Below are positions 6,830 to 14,627 of a DNA stretch of 64,000 bases, in pieces. Each line of letters starts with the position of its first letter. Position 1 is the stretch's first letter. Origin of the DNA: Streptomyces brasiliensis (GTDB taxonomy: Bacteria > Actinomycetota > Actinomycetes > Streptomycetales > Streptomycetaceae); the NCBI RefSeq assembly GCF_014647875.1, contig NZ_BMQA01000017.1:62001-126000 (forward strand), read 5' to 3'. Under the pieces are notes generated by a model. That model was not told the origin of the DNA and searched no databases. It worked only from the letters and a program-made list of their open reading frames with translations. The position numbers were made by a program, and so were the translations under genes.

Positions 6830-8314
6830 ATGCGTACATGGGGGCCGCTCACGGCGGTGTGTCTGGGCACGTTCATGTTGTTGCTGGACGTGACGATCGT
6901 GGTGGTGGCGCTGCCGGACATCGCGGCGGCGCTGCACGCGTCGATGAGCGATCTGCAATGGGTGGTGGACGGGTACGCGCTCGCGCTGGCCGCGCTGCTG
7001 CTGGGGGCCGGGGCCGCGGCCGACGTCCTGGGGCGGCGCACGGTGCACGTCGTGGGGATCGTGTTGTTCGCGGTGGCGAGTCTGCTGTGCGGCGTCGCGT
7101 CCGGGCCCGGCATGCTGGTGGCCGCCCGGGCGCTGCAGGGGATCGGCGCGGCCGGGATGTTCGCGACGACACTGCCGCTGCTGGCCTCGGCCTACCAGGG
7201 GCGGCAGCGGTCGGCGGCGCTCGGTGTGTGGGGCGCGGTGGGCGGCGCTGCGGCGGCGGTCGGCCCGGTCGTCGGCGGGCTGCTGACGGGAGGGCCGGGC
7301 TGGCGGTGGATCTTCTTCGTGAACCTGCCGGTGAGCGTGGCCGCGGTGTGGCTGACGCTGCGGGCGGTGCCGGAGACGCGGGGGCCGGCCGGGATGCACG
7401 TCGATTGGGCGGGCACGGTGACGTTCGCCGCCTTCGCGGGCGGGGCGACGTACGCGGTGGTGCGGGCCGGTGAGGAGGGCTGGGGCGAGACCTGGACGCT
7501 GGGCTCGTTCGCCCTCGCCGCGCTGGCCCTGGTGTGCTTCGTGCTGGTGGAGCGGCGGACGGCGCATCCGCTGTTCGACCTGGCGCTGCTGCGGTCGCGC
7601 GCGTTCGTCGGCGTGATGGTGGGCTCGCTGGCGTTCAGCGGGGTGGCGTTCGGCGTACTGACGTACGAGTCGATCTGGATGCAGACGCTGCTGGAGATGA
7701 GCCCGGTGCGCGCGGGCCTGACGCTGCTGCCGCTGACGGGTGCCTCGATGGTGGTCTCGGTCCTGGTCGGGCGGCTGCTGCACGGCGTGCCGGCGCGGCT
7801 GACCGTGGGCGGCGGGCTGCTGCTGGTCGGCTCGGGCAACCTCTGCCAGTCCGTGCTCGACGCGGGCTCCGGCTGGACGGCGCTCACGCCGGGACTGGTC
7901 CTGGTGGGCATCGGCACCGGTTTCGTGGCGCCGACGGTCGCCGGTGCGGCGCTGGCGGCGGTGGCGCCGGAGCGGTCCGGGATGGCGGGCGGCGCGGTCA
8001 ACACCCTGCGGCAGCTGGGGTACGCGCTCGGGGTCGCCGTATTCGGCACCGTCCTCACGTCCCGCATGGCCGAGACGCTCCCGCACGACGCGGCGCACAC
8101 GCTCGCGGGCGGCGGCGCGGGAGCGCTGCGCAGGGCGTTCCCCGGGCACGCCCTGCGCGAGGCCTTCGCCTCGGGCCTCGACTCGGCCCTGGTGGTCGCC
8201 GGTCTGACGGGCCTCGTCGCGGGCGGCGCGGTGCTCGTCCTGGTCCGCAGCCCGAAGGCCGGCACGGAGGCCGAGCCGGAAGTGGTCGGGAAGACGGTGG
8301 CGTCGCGCGGTTGA
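6830..8314 (+). CDS. MFS transporter, DHA2 (EmrB/QacA) drug-exporter family
   Basis: A 494-residue membrane protein with about 14 predicted transmembrane segments, the number of the DHA2 drug:H+ antiporter family. TM1 carries TFMLLLDVTIVVVALPDIAA, the family's D-V-T-I-V-x-V-A-L-P motif; the loop after TM2 has AADVLGRRTVH, a version of MFS motif A, and the middle has GPVVGGLLTGGPGWRWIFFV, motif C. It likely exports a hydrophobic or toxic compound. The ATG has GGGAGTTGAGG upstream. Its promoter is shared with the divergent Lrp-type regulator. A hairpin at 8339-8369 ends the unit, so it is probably monocistronic. Confidence 0.92.
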   Translation: MRTWGPLTAVCLGTFMLLLDVTIVVVALPDIAAALHASMSDLQWVVDGYALALAALLLGAGAAADVLGRRTVHVVGIVLFAVASLLCGVASGPGMLVAARALQGIGAAGMFATTLPLLASAYQGRQRSAALGVWGAVGGAAAAVGPVVGGLLTGGPGWRWIFFVNLPVSVAAVWLTLRAVPETRGPAGMHVDWAGTVTFAAFAGGATYAVVRAGEEGWGETWTLGSFALAALALVCFVLVERRTAHPLFDLALLRSRAFVGVMVGSLAFSGVAFGVLTYESIWMQTLLEMSPVRAGLTLLPLTGASMVVSVLVGRLLHGVPARLTVGGGLLLVGSGNLCQSVLDAGSGWTALTPGLVLVGIGTGFVAPTVAGAALAAVAPERSGMAGGAVNTLRQLGYALGVAVFGTVLTSRMAETLPHDAAHTLAGGGAGALRRAFPGHALREAFASGLDSALVVAGLTGLVAGGAVLVLVRSPKAGTEAEPEVVGKTVASRG

Positions 8315-8338
8315 CCGGCGACGATGCGGGGAAGAGTC

Positions 8339-8369
8339 GGCTCCGGGGCGTCCTGCGCGCTCCGGAGCC
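8339..8369 (+). terminator. Hairpin terminator after the MFS gene
   Basis: Arms GGCTCCGGGGCG and CGCTCCGGAGCC pair over 12 positions with one mismatch, starting 25 bases after the MFS stop. No U tract. Confidence 0.55.
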
Positions 8370-8708
8370 GCGCACTTTCCGCCGTAAATACGCTGCGCGA
8401 CGTATTGGCGGCGGGTCCGGCCTCGCGCAAAATGAGCGGTCCGAATACCGATGGCACGGACGGTCGAGGCCGTAATCGCCGCGTACAGATTCGGTGGAGA
8501 TTGCGGCGCAGAAACCTACGGAACCGTAAGGATTCTGACCGACCCTTCCCCATCTACGGGCATTTTCCGGGCGCTGACCAGTGGAGATCCCGGATGTGCC
8601 CGAATTCCGGCCCCCTCCCGCCCGGTGTCCGGGTGGGGTAGCTTTCACGGCGCTGTGAGGAGCGCCACTGAAGAGCGCCACTGGAGAGCAAGGAGCGGGG
8701 AGCGGGGA
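8370..8708. other. Long non-coding stretch upstream of the acyl-CoA ligase
   Basis: No convincing gene was seen. It is less GC-rich than its surroundings near 8380-8560 (for example CCGTAAATACG and CCGTAAGGATT) and probably holds the ligase promoter and a 5' leader. Close to the start is an 11-bp direct repeat, GAGCGCCACTG, at 8660-8670 and 8673-8683. An open frame runs through from 8451 into the ligase, but its translation does not resemble a protein. Confidence 0.4.
8660..8683 (+). repeat. 11-bp direct repeat in the ligase 5' leader
   Basis: GAGCGCCACTG occurs twice with a 13-base period, just before the ribosome-binding region of the acyl-CoA ligase. May be a slippage product or affect leader structure; no function shown. 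Confidence 0.5.
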
Positions 8709-10535
8709 TTGCGCGAGTTCACCAACCCTCCGTTGGCGTCGGCACCGCCGGTGGGCGGACTGGCCGATGCCGTCTACGAGCATGCCCTCCAAGACCCTCT
8801 CCGCGTCGCGTTCGGACGCAAGGACGAAATCGGACAGTGGCGGGACGTGACCTCCGCCGAGTTCCGTGACGAGGTCCTCGCCCTCGCCAAGGGGCTGCTC
8901 GCCCGCGGCGTACGGTTCGGCGACCGGGTCGCCATCATGTCCCGCACGCGCTACGAGTGGACCCTGTTCGACTTCGCGCTGTGGTCCATCGGTGCCCAGG
9001 TCGTGCCGGTCTACCCCACGTCGTCGGCCGAGCAGTGCTTCTGGATGCTGTACGACGCGGAGGTCTCGGCGGCGGTCGTGGAGCACGAGGACCACGCGAT
9101 GACGATCGCCACCGTCATCGACCGGCTCCCGAACCTGCGCGAGCTGTGGCAGCTCGACTCCGGCGCCGTGCAGGAGCTGTACGACGCGGGGGCGCACCTG
9201 GACGACGACGTCGTCCACCGGCACCGGCAGGCGGTCACCCCGGACTCGATCGCCACGATCATCTACACCTCGGGCACCACCGGCCGGCCCAAGGGCTGTG
9301 TCATCTCGCACGGGAACTTCATGTTCGAGGCGGACACGGTCGTCCAGCGCTGGGAGCCGGTGTTCCGCTCGAAGAAGGGCGACGAGGCGGCCACCCTGCT
9401 GTTCCTGCCGCTGGCGCACGTCTTCGGGCGCATGGTGGAGGTCGCCGCGTTCCGCGGCCGGGTCCGCTTCGGGCACCAGCCGCAGCTGAACGCGGCCGCC
9501 CTGATGCCCGACCTGCTGGCCTTCAAGCCGACGTTCATCCTGGCCGTGCCGTACATCTTCGAGAAGGTGTTCAACGGGGCCCGGCGCAAGGCCGAGAAGG
9601 AGGGCAAGGCCGGGCCGTTCGAGAAGGCCGTCGACATCGCGGTGAAGTACGCGGACGCGGTCGAGGCGAAGGCCTGGGGCATCGGGCCGGGCCCGTCGGC
9701 GGGGCTGCGCATGCAGCACCAGTTGTTCGACAAACTGGTCTACAACAAGGTCCGCGCGGCGATGGGCGGCCGCATCCGCAACGCAATGTCCGGCGGCTCG
9801 GGCATGGACCGCCGGCTCGGCCTGTTCTTCGCGGGCGCGGGCGTGCCGATCTACGAGGGGTACGGCCTCACCGAGACGACGGCGGCGGCCACGGCCAACC
9901 CGCCCGAGCGCACCCGGTACGGCTCGGTGGGCCAGGCCATCCCGGGCGTCACCGTGCACATCGCGGACGACGGCGAGATCTGGCTGTACGGCGACAACGT
10001 CTTCCAGGGCTATCTCAACAACCAGAAGGCCACCGACGAGACCCTGCACGACGGCTGGCTGGCCACCGGTGACCTGGGCTCCCTGGACGAGGACGGCTAT
10101 CTGACCATCACGGGCCGCAAGAAGGAGATCCTGGTGACCTCCGGCGGCAAGAGCGTCTCCCCCGGGATTCTGGAGGAGCGCGTCCGGGACCATCCCCTGA
10201 TCAACCAGTGCATCGTCGTCGGCAACGACCGGCCGTACGTCGCCGCCCTGGTCACGCTCGACCTGGAGGCCGTGGAGCACTGGCTGCAGATGCGCGGCAA
10301 GCCGCAGCTGTCCCCGGCGCAGCTGGTCCGCGACCCCGATCTGGAGACCGAGGTGCGGCGCGCGGTGGTCGCCGCGAACACGCTGGTCTCGCAGGCCGAG
10401 TCGATCCGTACCTTCCGGATACTGGCGCAGCCGTTCACCGAGGAACACGGCCTGCTGACACCGTCGTTGAAGCTGAAGCGCAAGGCGATCGAGAAGGCGT
10501 ACGAGAACGAGGTCGAGGCGCTGTACCGGGCGTGA
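8709..10535 (+). CDS. Long-chain fatty-acid--CoA ligase (AMP-binding enzyme)
   Basis: A 608-residue adenylate-forming enzyme predicted to activate long-chain fatty acids as acyl-AMP and transfer them to CoA (FadD15-like). The P-loop TIIYTSGTTGRPKGC lies near residue 183, the YEGYGLTETTA motif near 382, the TGDLG motif near 453 and the hinge GRKKEILVTSGGK near 468, with Lys residues near the C-terminus. The start was set at TTG 8709, encoding MREFTNPPL, because AAGGAGCGGGG precedes it and family members start M-R-E-F; the frame stays open further upstream but is not protein-like. Single gene, followed about 95 bases on by an aldo/keto reductase with its own ribosome site. Confidence 0.93.
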   Translation: MREFTNPPLASAPPVGGLADAVYEHALQDPLRVAFGRKDEIGQWRDVTSAEFRDEVLALAKGLLARGVRFGDRVAIMSRTRYEWTLFDFALWSIGAQVVPVYPTSSAEQCFWMLYDAEVSAAVVEHEDHAMTIATVIDRLPNLRELWQLDSGAVQELYDAGAHLDDDVVHRHRQAVTPDSIATIIYTSGTTGRPKGCVISHGNFMFEADTVVQRWEPVFRSKKGDEAATLLFLPLAHVFGRMVEVAAFRGRVRFGHQPQLNAAALMPDLLAFKPTFILAVPYIFEKVFNGARRKAEKEGKAGPFEKAVDIAVKYADAVEAKAWGIGPGPSAGLRMQHQLFDKLVYNKVRAAMGGRIRNAMSGGSGMDRRLGLFFAGAGVPIYEGYGLTETTAAATANPPERTRYGSVGQAIPGVTVHIADDGEIWLYGDNVFQGYLNNQKATDETLHDGWLATGDLGSLDEDGYLTITGRKKEILVTSGGKSVSPGILEERVRDHPLINQCIVVGNDRPYVAALVTLDLEAVEHWLQMRGKPQLSPAQLVRDPDLETEVRRAVVAANTLVSQAESIRTFRILAQPFTEEHGLLTPSLKLKRKAIEKAYENEVEALYRA

Positions 10536-10630
10536 CGCCGGTGAATTCCGCGGTCAGGAATGCACAATGGCTCGTGATCGTTGACGATTGGGGTAATAAC
10601 ACCTGTCGACAACCGAAGGATCAAGAGCTC

Positions 10631-11467
10631 GTGAGCAGCACGGTCCCCCCGAAAATCCTCAACAACGGCGTCGAGATGCCCCAGCTGGGCTTCGGCGTCT
10701 GGCAGGTGCCGGACGACGAGGCCGAGCGGGCGGTGGCCACGGCGCTCGAGACCGGTTACCGCAGCATCGACACCGCGGCGATCTACGGCAACGAAGAGGG
10801 CACCGGCCGGGCCATCGCCGCCTCCGGTGTCGCCCGCGAGGACCTCTTCGTCACCACCAAGCTCTGGAACGGCGACCAGGGGTACGACGCGACGCTGCGC
10901 GCGTTCGACGAGTCCCTGGCGAAGCTGGGCCTGGACTACCTCGACCTGTACCTGATCCACTGGCCGCTGCCGGCCCGCGGCAAGTACGTCGACACGTACA
11001 AGGCGTTCGAGAAGCTGCACGCCGACGGCCGCATCCGCGCCATCGGCACCTCCAACTTCCTTCCCGAGCACCTGCAGCGACTGATCGCGGGGACCTCGGT
11101 CATCCCGGCGGTCAACCAGATCGAGCTGCACCCGCACCTGCAGCAGCACGCGGCGCGCGAGTACCACGCCGAGCAGGGCATCGCCACCGAGGCCTGGTCA
11201 CCGCTCGGCCAGGGCAAGGGCCTGCTCGAGGTCCCGGCGATCATCGCCATCGGCCAGAAGCACAACCGCACCCCGGCCCAGGTCGTGCTGCGCTGGCACA
11301 TCCAGCTCGGCAACATCGTGATCCCGAAGTCCGTGACGCCGTCGCGGATCCGGGAGAACATCGAGGTCTTCGACTTCATCCTGGACACCGAGGACCTCGC
11401 GGCGATCAGCGCCCTGAACGAGGGCCGTCGGATCGGCCCCGACCCGGCGACGTTCGACGTCGGCTGA
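10631..11467 (+). CDS. Aldo/keto reductase (2,5-diketo-D-gluconate reductase-like)
   Basis: A 278-residue NADPH-dependent reductase of the AKR5-like group. The catalytic tetrad is visible: Asp and Tyr in SIDTAAIYGNEEGTG (about 46-60), Lys in TTKLWN and His in LYLIHWPLP; the phosphate-binding IPKSVTPSRIREN loop is near the C-terminus. Start GTG at 10631 is preceded by AAGGA at a suitable distance; the open frame extends upstream into the ligase gene without protein character. The upstream gap holds TTGACG at 10582, a possible -35. Such enzymes reduce sugar ketones or aldehydes and methylglyoxal; the true substrate is unknown. Confidence 0.93.
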   Translation: MSSTVPPKILNNGVEMPQLGFGVWQVPDDEAERAVATALETGYRSIDTAAIYGNEEGTGRAIAASGVAREDLFVTTKLWNGDQGYDATLRAFDESLAKLGLDYLDLYLIHWPLPARGKYVDTYKAFEKLHADGRIRAIGTSNFLPEHLQRLIAGTSVIPAVNQIELHPHLQQHAAREYHAEQGIATEAWSPLGQGKGLLEVPAIIAIGQKHNRTPAQVVLRWHIQLGNIVIPKSVTPSRIRENIEVFDFILDTEDLAAISALNEGRRIGPDPATFDVG

Positions 11468-11489
11468 CACCCGCCCCGACAGGGTCGTA

Positions 11490-11520
11490 CGCCCCGTCGG
11501 AAGTTCCGTACGACGGGGCG
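11490..11520. terminator. Bidirectional hairpin terminator between convergent genes
   Basis: CGCCCCGTCG and CGACGGGGCG form a perfect 10-bp stem with an 11-base loop, between the convergent aldo/keto reductase and ABM-like genes. Confidence 0.65.
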
Positions 11521-11560
11521 CAGGTATGAGGAAGAGCCGCCGACTCCCCTGTGGACGACC

Positions 11561-12172
11561 TCAGTAGGGGTGCACGTCCGCGTGCACGACCTCGAACTCC
11601 TCCAGCCCGACGACGGCTACGTGCGCCTTGGCGGCGCCCTCGTGACGCGCCGCCGCCTGGATGGCGCGGGACGCGGCGAGCGAGTCGCGGTCGACGAACA
11701 GGGAGCAGACCATGCCGCTCCCGCGTTCCCGGTCCACGAACAGGGACGCGCGGGCCAGTCCCCGCAGGGGGTCGAGGCGGGGCACCACGGTCGCCCGGAA
11801 CGTGTCGGCGAGCAGATCCGTGTCGGCGGGGTCGAACTCCAGTCTGCTGACGCGCAGTCCACCGCCCGCACGCGGCTGCTGGACCGGATGGAAGACCGCC
11901 ACCTCGTAGTTGTGGACGGACACGGTGCCCGCGAACGGCTCGAGGAGACCCGCGCGCCGTTCGCGCATCACTTCGTCACTGTTGCGCCTGCCCTCCTCGG
12001 TCTCCCACCAGCTGACCGCGAGGAGCTTCCCGAGATCCCGGTCCACGAAGACGCCGGAACCGCGGTAGCCGGGGCGGTCCTCCAACAGGTCCCGGCCTTC
12101 CGTGTTCAGGGCACGGACGGCGGTGTCGATCTTCGCGGGATCGCCGGTCGCGTAGACGGTTCGAACGAACAT
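11561..12172 (-). CDS. Tandem ABM-like dimeric alpha/beta-barrel protein
   Basis: A 203-residue protein that looks like two fused ferredoxin-like modules of the antibiotic biosynthesis monooxygenase (ABM) type. The first, residues 1-95, contains RPGYRGSGVFVDRDLGKLLA and SWWETEEGRRNSD, the pattern of ABM strands with a conserved Trp; the second, about 105-200, repeats the order VVPRLDPLRGLARASLFVDR then SGMVCSLFVDRDSLAA. ABM domains usually dimerise, so the fusion may be a pseudo-dimer. They include heme-degrading and quinone-forming oxygenases, but many have no known activity. Single gene, convergent with the aldo/keto reductase. Function unknown. Confidence 0.75.
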   Translation of the reverse strand: MFVRTVYATGDPAKIDTAVRALNTEGRDLLEDRPGYRGSGVFVDRDLGKLLAVSWWETEEGRRNSDEVMRERRAGLLEPFAGTVSVHNYEVAVFHPVQQPRAGGGLRVSRLEFDPADTDLLADTFRATVVPRLDPLRGLARASLFVDRERGSGMVCSLFVDRDSLAASRAIQAAARHEGAAKAHVAVVGLEEFEVVHADVHPY

Positions 12173-12360
12173 GGCGCCTCGCCTCCCCGGGGGCTGCGTG
12201 ACTGACCGTAAGGGCTAATTCGAGTTGAATTTTCATAATGTCCGATATTTCCTAGTGTTCTCTCCGCCGTGAACCGTCGCAAACGCCGCGGAGGAATCCC
12301 GTTCGCGGCAGGGGCCTTGACGGGGCCATGTAAAGAACGACACCTTGTACCGCACCGGTA

Positions 12361-12373
12361 AGGAAACTTTCCT
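12361..12373. promoter_or_regulatory. Candidate CsnR-type operator upstream of the chitosanase
   Basis: AGGAAA-C-TTTCCT is a perfect 13-bp palindrome, 19 bases before the chitosanase GTG. As I recall, Streptomyces chitosanase genes are repressed by a ROK-family protein (CsnR) at a short palindrome with a GAAA-x-TTTC core; this matches. No ROK gene is in the window. Confidence 0.5.
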
Positions 12374-12392
12374 AACAGAAGGGTCCCCCACA

Positions 12393-13091
12393 GTGCGCAT
12401 GCGACCACTGACCCTCGCCGCGGCCTCCGGGGCCGCACTGCTCGCCGCCGGAGTACTCCCCGCGACCGCCTCCGGCGCCTCCACGACTCCCACATCCACC
12501 CAGGAGGGCACGGTCAGCGCGGCCGACCTGCTCGCCAAGGTGACGTCCTGCCAGCAGATCTCGAACGGCAAGTACCGCACCGACGAGGAGACCTCGGCCA
12601 CGATCCCGGTCTGCGGCAAGAACGGCGCGGTGTTCTGGAAGGCCGACATGGACATCGACTGCGACGGCCGGCGCACCTCGAACTGCAACGAGGACACCGA
12701 CCCCTGGTACCAGGACGACACGGCGTTCCACCAGTCCGACGGCCAGCCGCTGCGCGCCGACACACTGCCGTACGTCGTGGTCCCCAGCTCCAGCGGCATA
12801 TGGAACTACTCCGACGCCGGCATAAAGGGCGGCGGGGTCGTCGCCGTCATCTACAACAACAAGGTCGAGTACGCGGTCGTCGGCGACACCGGTCCCACGC
12901 AGATCGTCGGCGAGGCCTCGTACGCCACGGCCCAGGCCCTGGGCATCGACCCCGACCCGGAGACGGGCGGCGCGGAGTCGGGCGTGACCTACATCCTGTT
13001 CAAGAACTCGAAGGTGTCGCCGATCGAGAGCCACAGCGCGGCGGTGACTCTGGGCGACCAGCTGGCGAAGCAGTTCCTGCAGAGCAACTGA
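12393..13091 (+). CDS. Secreted chitosanase, glycoside hydrolase family 75
   Basis: A 232-residue secreted protein. Residues 1-28 form a signal peptide (TLAAASGAALLAAGVLPATA). The mature part has the GH75 signatures MDIDCDG near 86, the run LPYVVVPS near 125, and VVGDTGPTQIVGEAS, whose Asp165 and Glu174 align with the Asp/Glu catalytic pair known in fungal GH75 chitosanases. Four cysteines before residue 100 may form disulfides. Predicted to hydrolyse chitosan outside the cell by inversion. GTG at 12393 was chosen for its AGAAGGG ribosome site; the ATG two codons on is possible. The palindrome just upstream suggests a chitosan-oligosaccharide-responsive repressor. Confidence 0.9.
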   Translation: MRMRPLTLAAASGAALLAAGVLPATASGASTTPTSTQEGTVSAADLLAKVTSCQQISNGKYRTDEETSATIPVCGKNGAVFWKADMDIDCDGRRTSNCNEDTDPWYQDDTAFHQSDGQPLRADTLPYVVVPSSSGIWNYSDAGIKGGGVVAVIYNNKVEYAVVGDTGPTQIVGEASYATAQALGIDPDPETGGAESGVTYILFKNSKVSPIESHSAAVTLGDQLAKQFLQSN

Positions 13092-13107
13092 GCGGACGGC
13101 ACGGCAG

Positions 13108-13140
13108 GGCCCGGTACCGAGCGCGGCACGCTACCGGGCC
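13108..13140. terminator. Bidirectional hairpin terminator between chitosanase and SDR
   Basis: GGCCCGGTA and TACCGGGCC form a perfect 9-bp stem between the convergent chitosanase and SDR genes, 12 bases before the SDR stop. Confidence 0.65.
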
Positions 13141-13151
13141 TTGCGCGCGGG

Positions 13152-13853
13152 TCAGTTGGGCTGCCCGATGGGCCGTACGACGACGGTGTTGACGTCGACG
13201 CCGTCGGGCTGCCGGACGGCCCAGACGACCGAGTCGGCGATCTGGTCGGCGGTGAGGAGATGACCGGGCGGCAGACTCCCGTAGCTGTCCCAGAAGGGAG
13301 TCTCCACACGCCCGGGCGCGATCAGCGTGACGCCGACACCGAACTCGGTGACCTGACGCCGGGTGTTCTCGGCGAGCCCGGTGACGGCCCACTTGGTGGC
13401 GCCGTAGATGTTCCCGGGCGTGTTCACGAACCCGGCGACGCTGCCCACGAGCACGATCCGCCCCCGTGTCTCCTTGAGGGCGTCGATGGAGGCACGGATG
13501 AGCAGCGCCGGCCCGAGGACGTTGGTGAGCACCATCTCGGTCCACCCGGCCGGGTCACCCTCGGCGACCGAATCGTGGGTGGCGAACCCGGCGTTGGCTA
13601 CGACGGTGTCCAGTCGGCCGTAGGCCTTGAGCGTGGTCTCGACGGCGGCGCGTACGTCGTCGTACTCGGCGGTGTTGCCGGTGACGGTCAACAGCCCGTC
13701 GGGATTGCCGAGTCGGTCGGCGAAGTCCCGAAGCCGCGCCTCTCCGCGACCGGTTACGGTGACCCGGTGCCCGGCGTCGAGCAGTTGCCGCGCGACGGCG
13801 GCGCCGATCCCGCTGCCGCCGCCGGTGATGAGCGCGACCGGTGAGTCGGTCAT
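13152..13853 (-). CDS. Short-chain dehydrogenase/reductase (SDR)
   Basis: A 233-residue classical SDR. The nucleotide-binding motif is TGGGSGIG near residues 10-17; NAGFATHDS follows strand beta 4; the active-site Ser is in VLVGSVAGF and Tyr-x-x-x-Lys in NIYGATKWAV. The start MTDSPVALITGG was chosen because the fold begins there and AGGGGG lies a few bases upstream; a longer reading from 13922 adds a non-conserved leader across two inverted repeats. Probably an NAD(P)H-dependent oxidoreductase of unknown substrate. It is transcribed away from the decayed DUF397 piece and the GNAT gene. Confidence 0.9.
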   Translation of the reverse strand: MTDSPVALITGGGSGIGAAVARQLLDAGHRVTVTGRGEARLRDFADRLGNPDGLLTVTGNTAEYDDVRAAVETTLKAYGRLDTVVANAGFATHDSVAEGDPAGWTEMVLTNVLGPALLIRASIDALKETRGRIVLVGSVAGFVNTPGNIYGATKWAVTGLAENTRRQVTEFGVGVTLIAPGRVETPFWDSYGSLPPGHLLTADQIADSVVWAVRQPDGVDVNTVVVRPIGQPN

Positions 13854-13871
13854 GGTGGATGCCCCCTGCGT

Positions 13872-13917
13872 TCGTTCGGTGAACGACCGTGAGTCCATCA
13901 TTTCGAGCGCTCTCGAA
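13872..13917. promoter_or_regulatory. Two inverted repeats upstream of the SDR gene
   Basis: TCGTTC-GGT-GAACGA (13872-13886) and TTCGAG-CGCT-CTCGAA (13902-13917) are perfect 6-bp-arm inverted repeats 15 bases apart in the SDR promoter region. They resemble TetR-type operators; no such regulator is adjacent. Confidence 0.4.
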
Positions 13918-13924
13918 GTCAAGT

Positions 13925-14085
13925 CCGTGGTCGGTCGCGGCGTAGGCGATGAAGGCGGTCCATCGGCTTGGGGGGAAGGTGAGTTGGGGGCCGTGGTGGT
14001 GCTTCGAGTCGCCTCTGTGGACGGTGGGGTGGTGGCGACCTCTACGCAGGCAGCGCCGTCGGGGGTGCTGAGGATAGAGTCGGGC
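13925..14085 (-). pseudogene. Frameshifted DUF397 gene remnant
   Basis: On the minus strand one frame reads STPDGAACVEVATTPPSTEA and the next frame continues DSKHHHGPQLTFPPSRWTAF. Together these reproduce the DUF397 domain (C-V-E-V-A ... R-D-S-K-x(2)-x-G-P-x-L-T-F-x-P-x-x-W-x-A-F), a short protein usually paired with XRE/DUF5753 regulators in Streptomyces. A frame change near 14010-14020 separates the two halves, there is no stop right after the domain, and the 5' end is abolished next to the divergent GNAT start. No intact XRE partner flanks it. Dead gene. Confidence 0.65.
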
Positions 14086-14086
14086 C

Positions 14087-14611
14087 ATGCCCGAGCTGAA
14101 GCGGCTGCATGCCGGCCTCGCCCCGGCGGTCCTCGCTTTCGAGTTGGCGAACCGCGCCTACTTCGCGGCCTCGGTCTCCGATCGCGGCGACGACTTCTTC
14201 GACCGATTCACGGATCGGTACAACGCGTTGCTGGCTGAACAGGAGGCCGGCATCTGCGCGTTCCACGTGCTCGTCGCGGAGGACGGCTCGGTCCTGGGCA
14301 GGTTCAACCTGGTCGACATCGAGGACGGCACCGCGGAACTCGGCTACCGGGTCGCGCAGCACGTCGCCGGCCGCGGCGTGGCGACCGCGACCGTCCGGGA
14401 GGTGTGCCGCCTGGCGGCGGCGCGGCACGGGCTGTCCACGCTGCGGGCGGCCACCGCACTCGAGAATGCCGCGTCCCAGAGGGTGCTGACCAAAGCCGGG
14501 TTCGTCCCGATCGGCCCGGCTGACCCGGCCCACCTCGGCGGCAAGCCGGGCACCTGGTACCAGCGCGACCTGATCCGGCCCGAGGCACGTCCCCGGATCG
14601 CCACCGGGTGA
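14087..14611 (+). CDS. GNAT-family N-acetyltransferase (RimJ/RimL type)
   Basis: A 174-residue GNAT protein. The core reads VLGRFNLVDIEDGTAELGYR, then the acetyl-CoA pyrophosphate loop AQHVAGRGVATATV near residues 92-105 (the Q/R-x-x-G-x-G/A motif) and ATALENAASQRVLTKAGF, the RimJ/RimL-type C-terminal motif. It transfers acetyl from acetyl-CoA to an amine, possibly a protein N-terminus or a small molecule; substrate unknown. ATG 14087 begins right after the DUF397 remnant on the other strand, so its promoter lies in decayed sequence; no strong ribosome site is visible. Convergent with a methyltransferase 16 bases downstream. Confidence 0.88.
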   Translation: MPELKRLHAGLAPAVLAFELANRAYFAASVSDRGDDFFDRFTDRYNALLAEQEAGICAFHVLVAEDGSVLGRFNLVDIEDGTAELGYRVAQHVAGRGVATATVREVCRLAAARHGLSTLRAATALENAASQRVLTKAGFVPIGPADPAHLGGKPGTWYQRDLIRPEARPRIATG

Positions 14612-14627
14612 CCGACGGCACCCAGAG

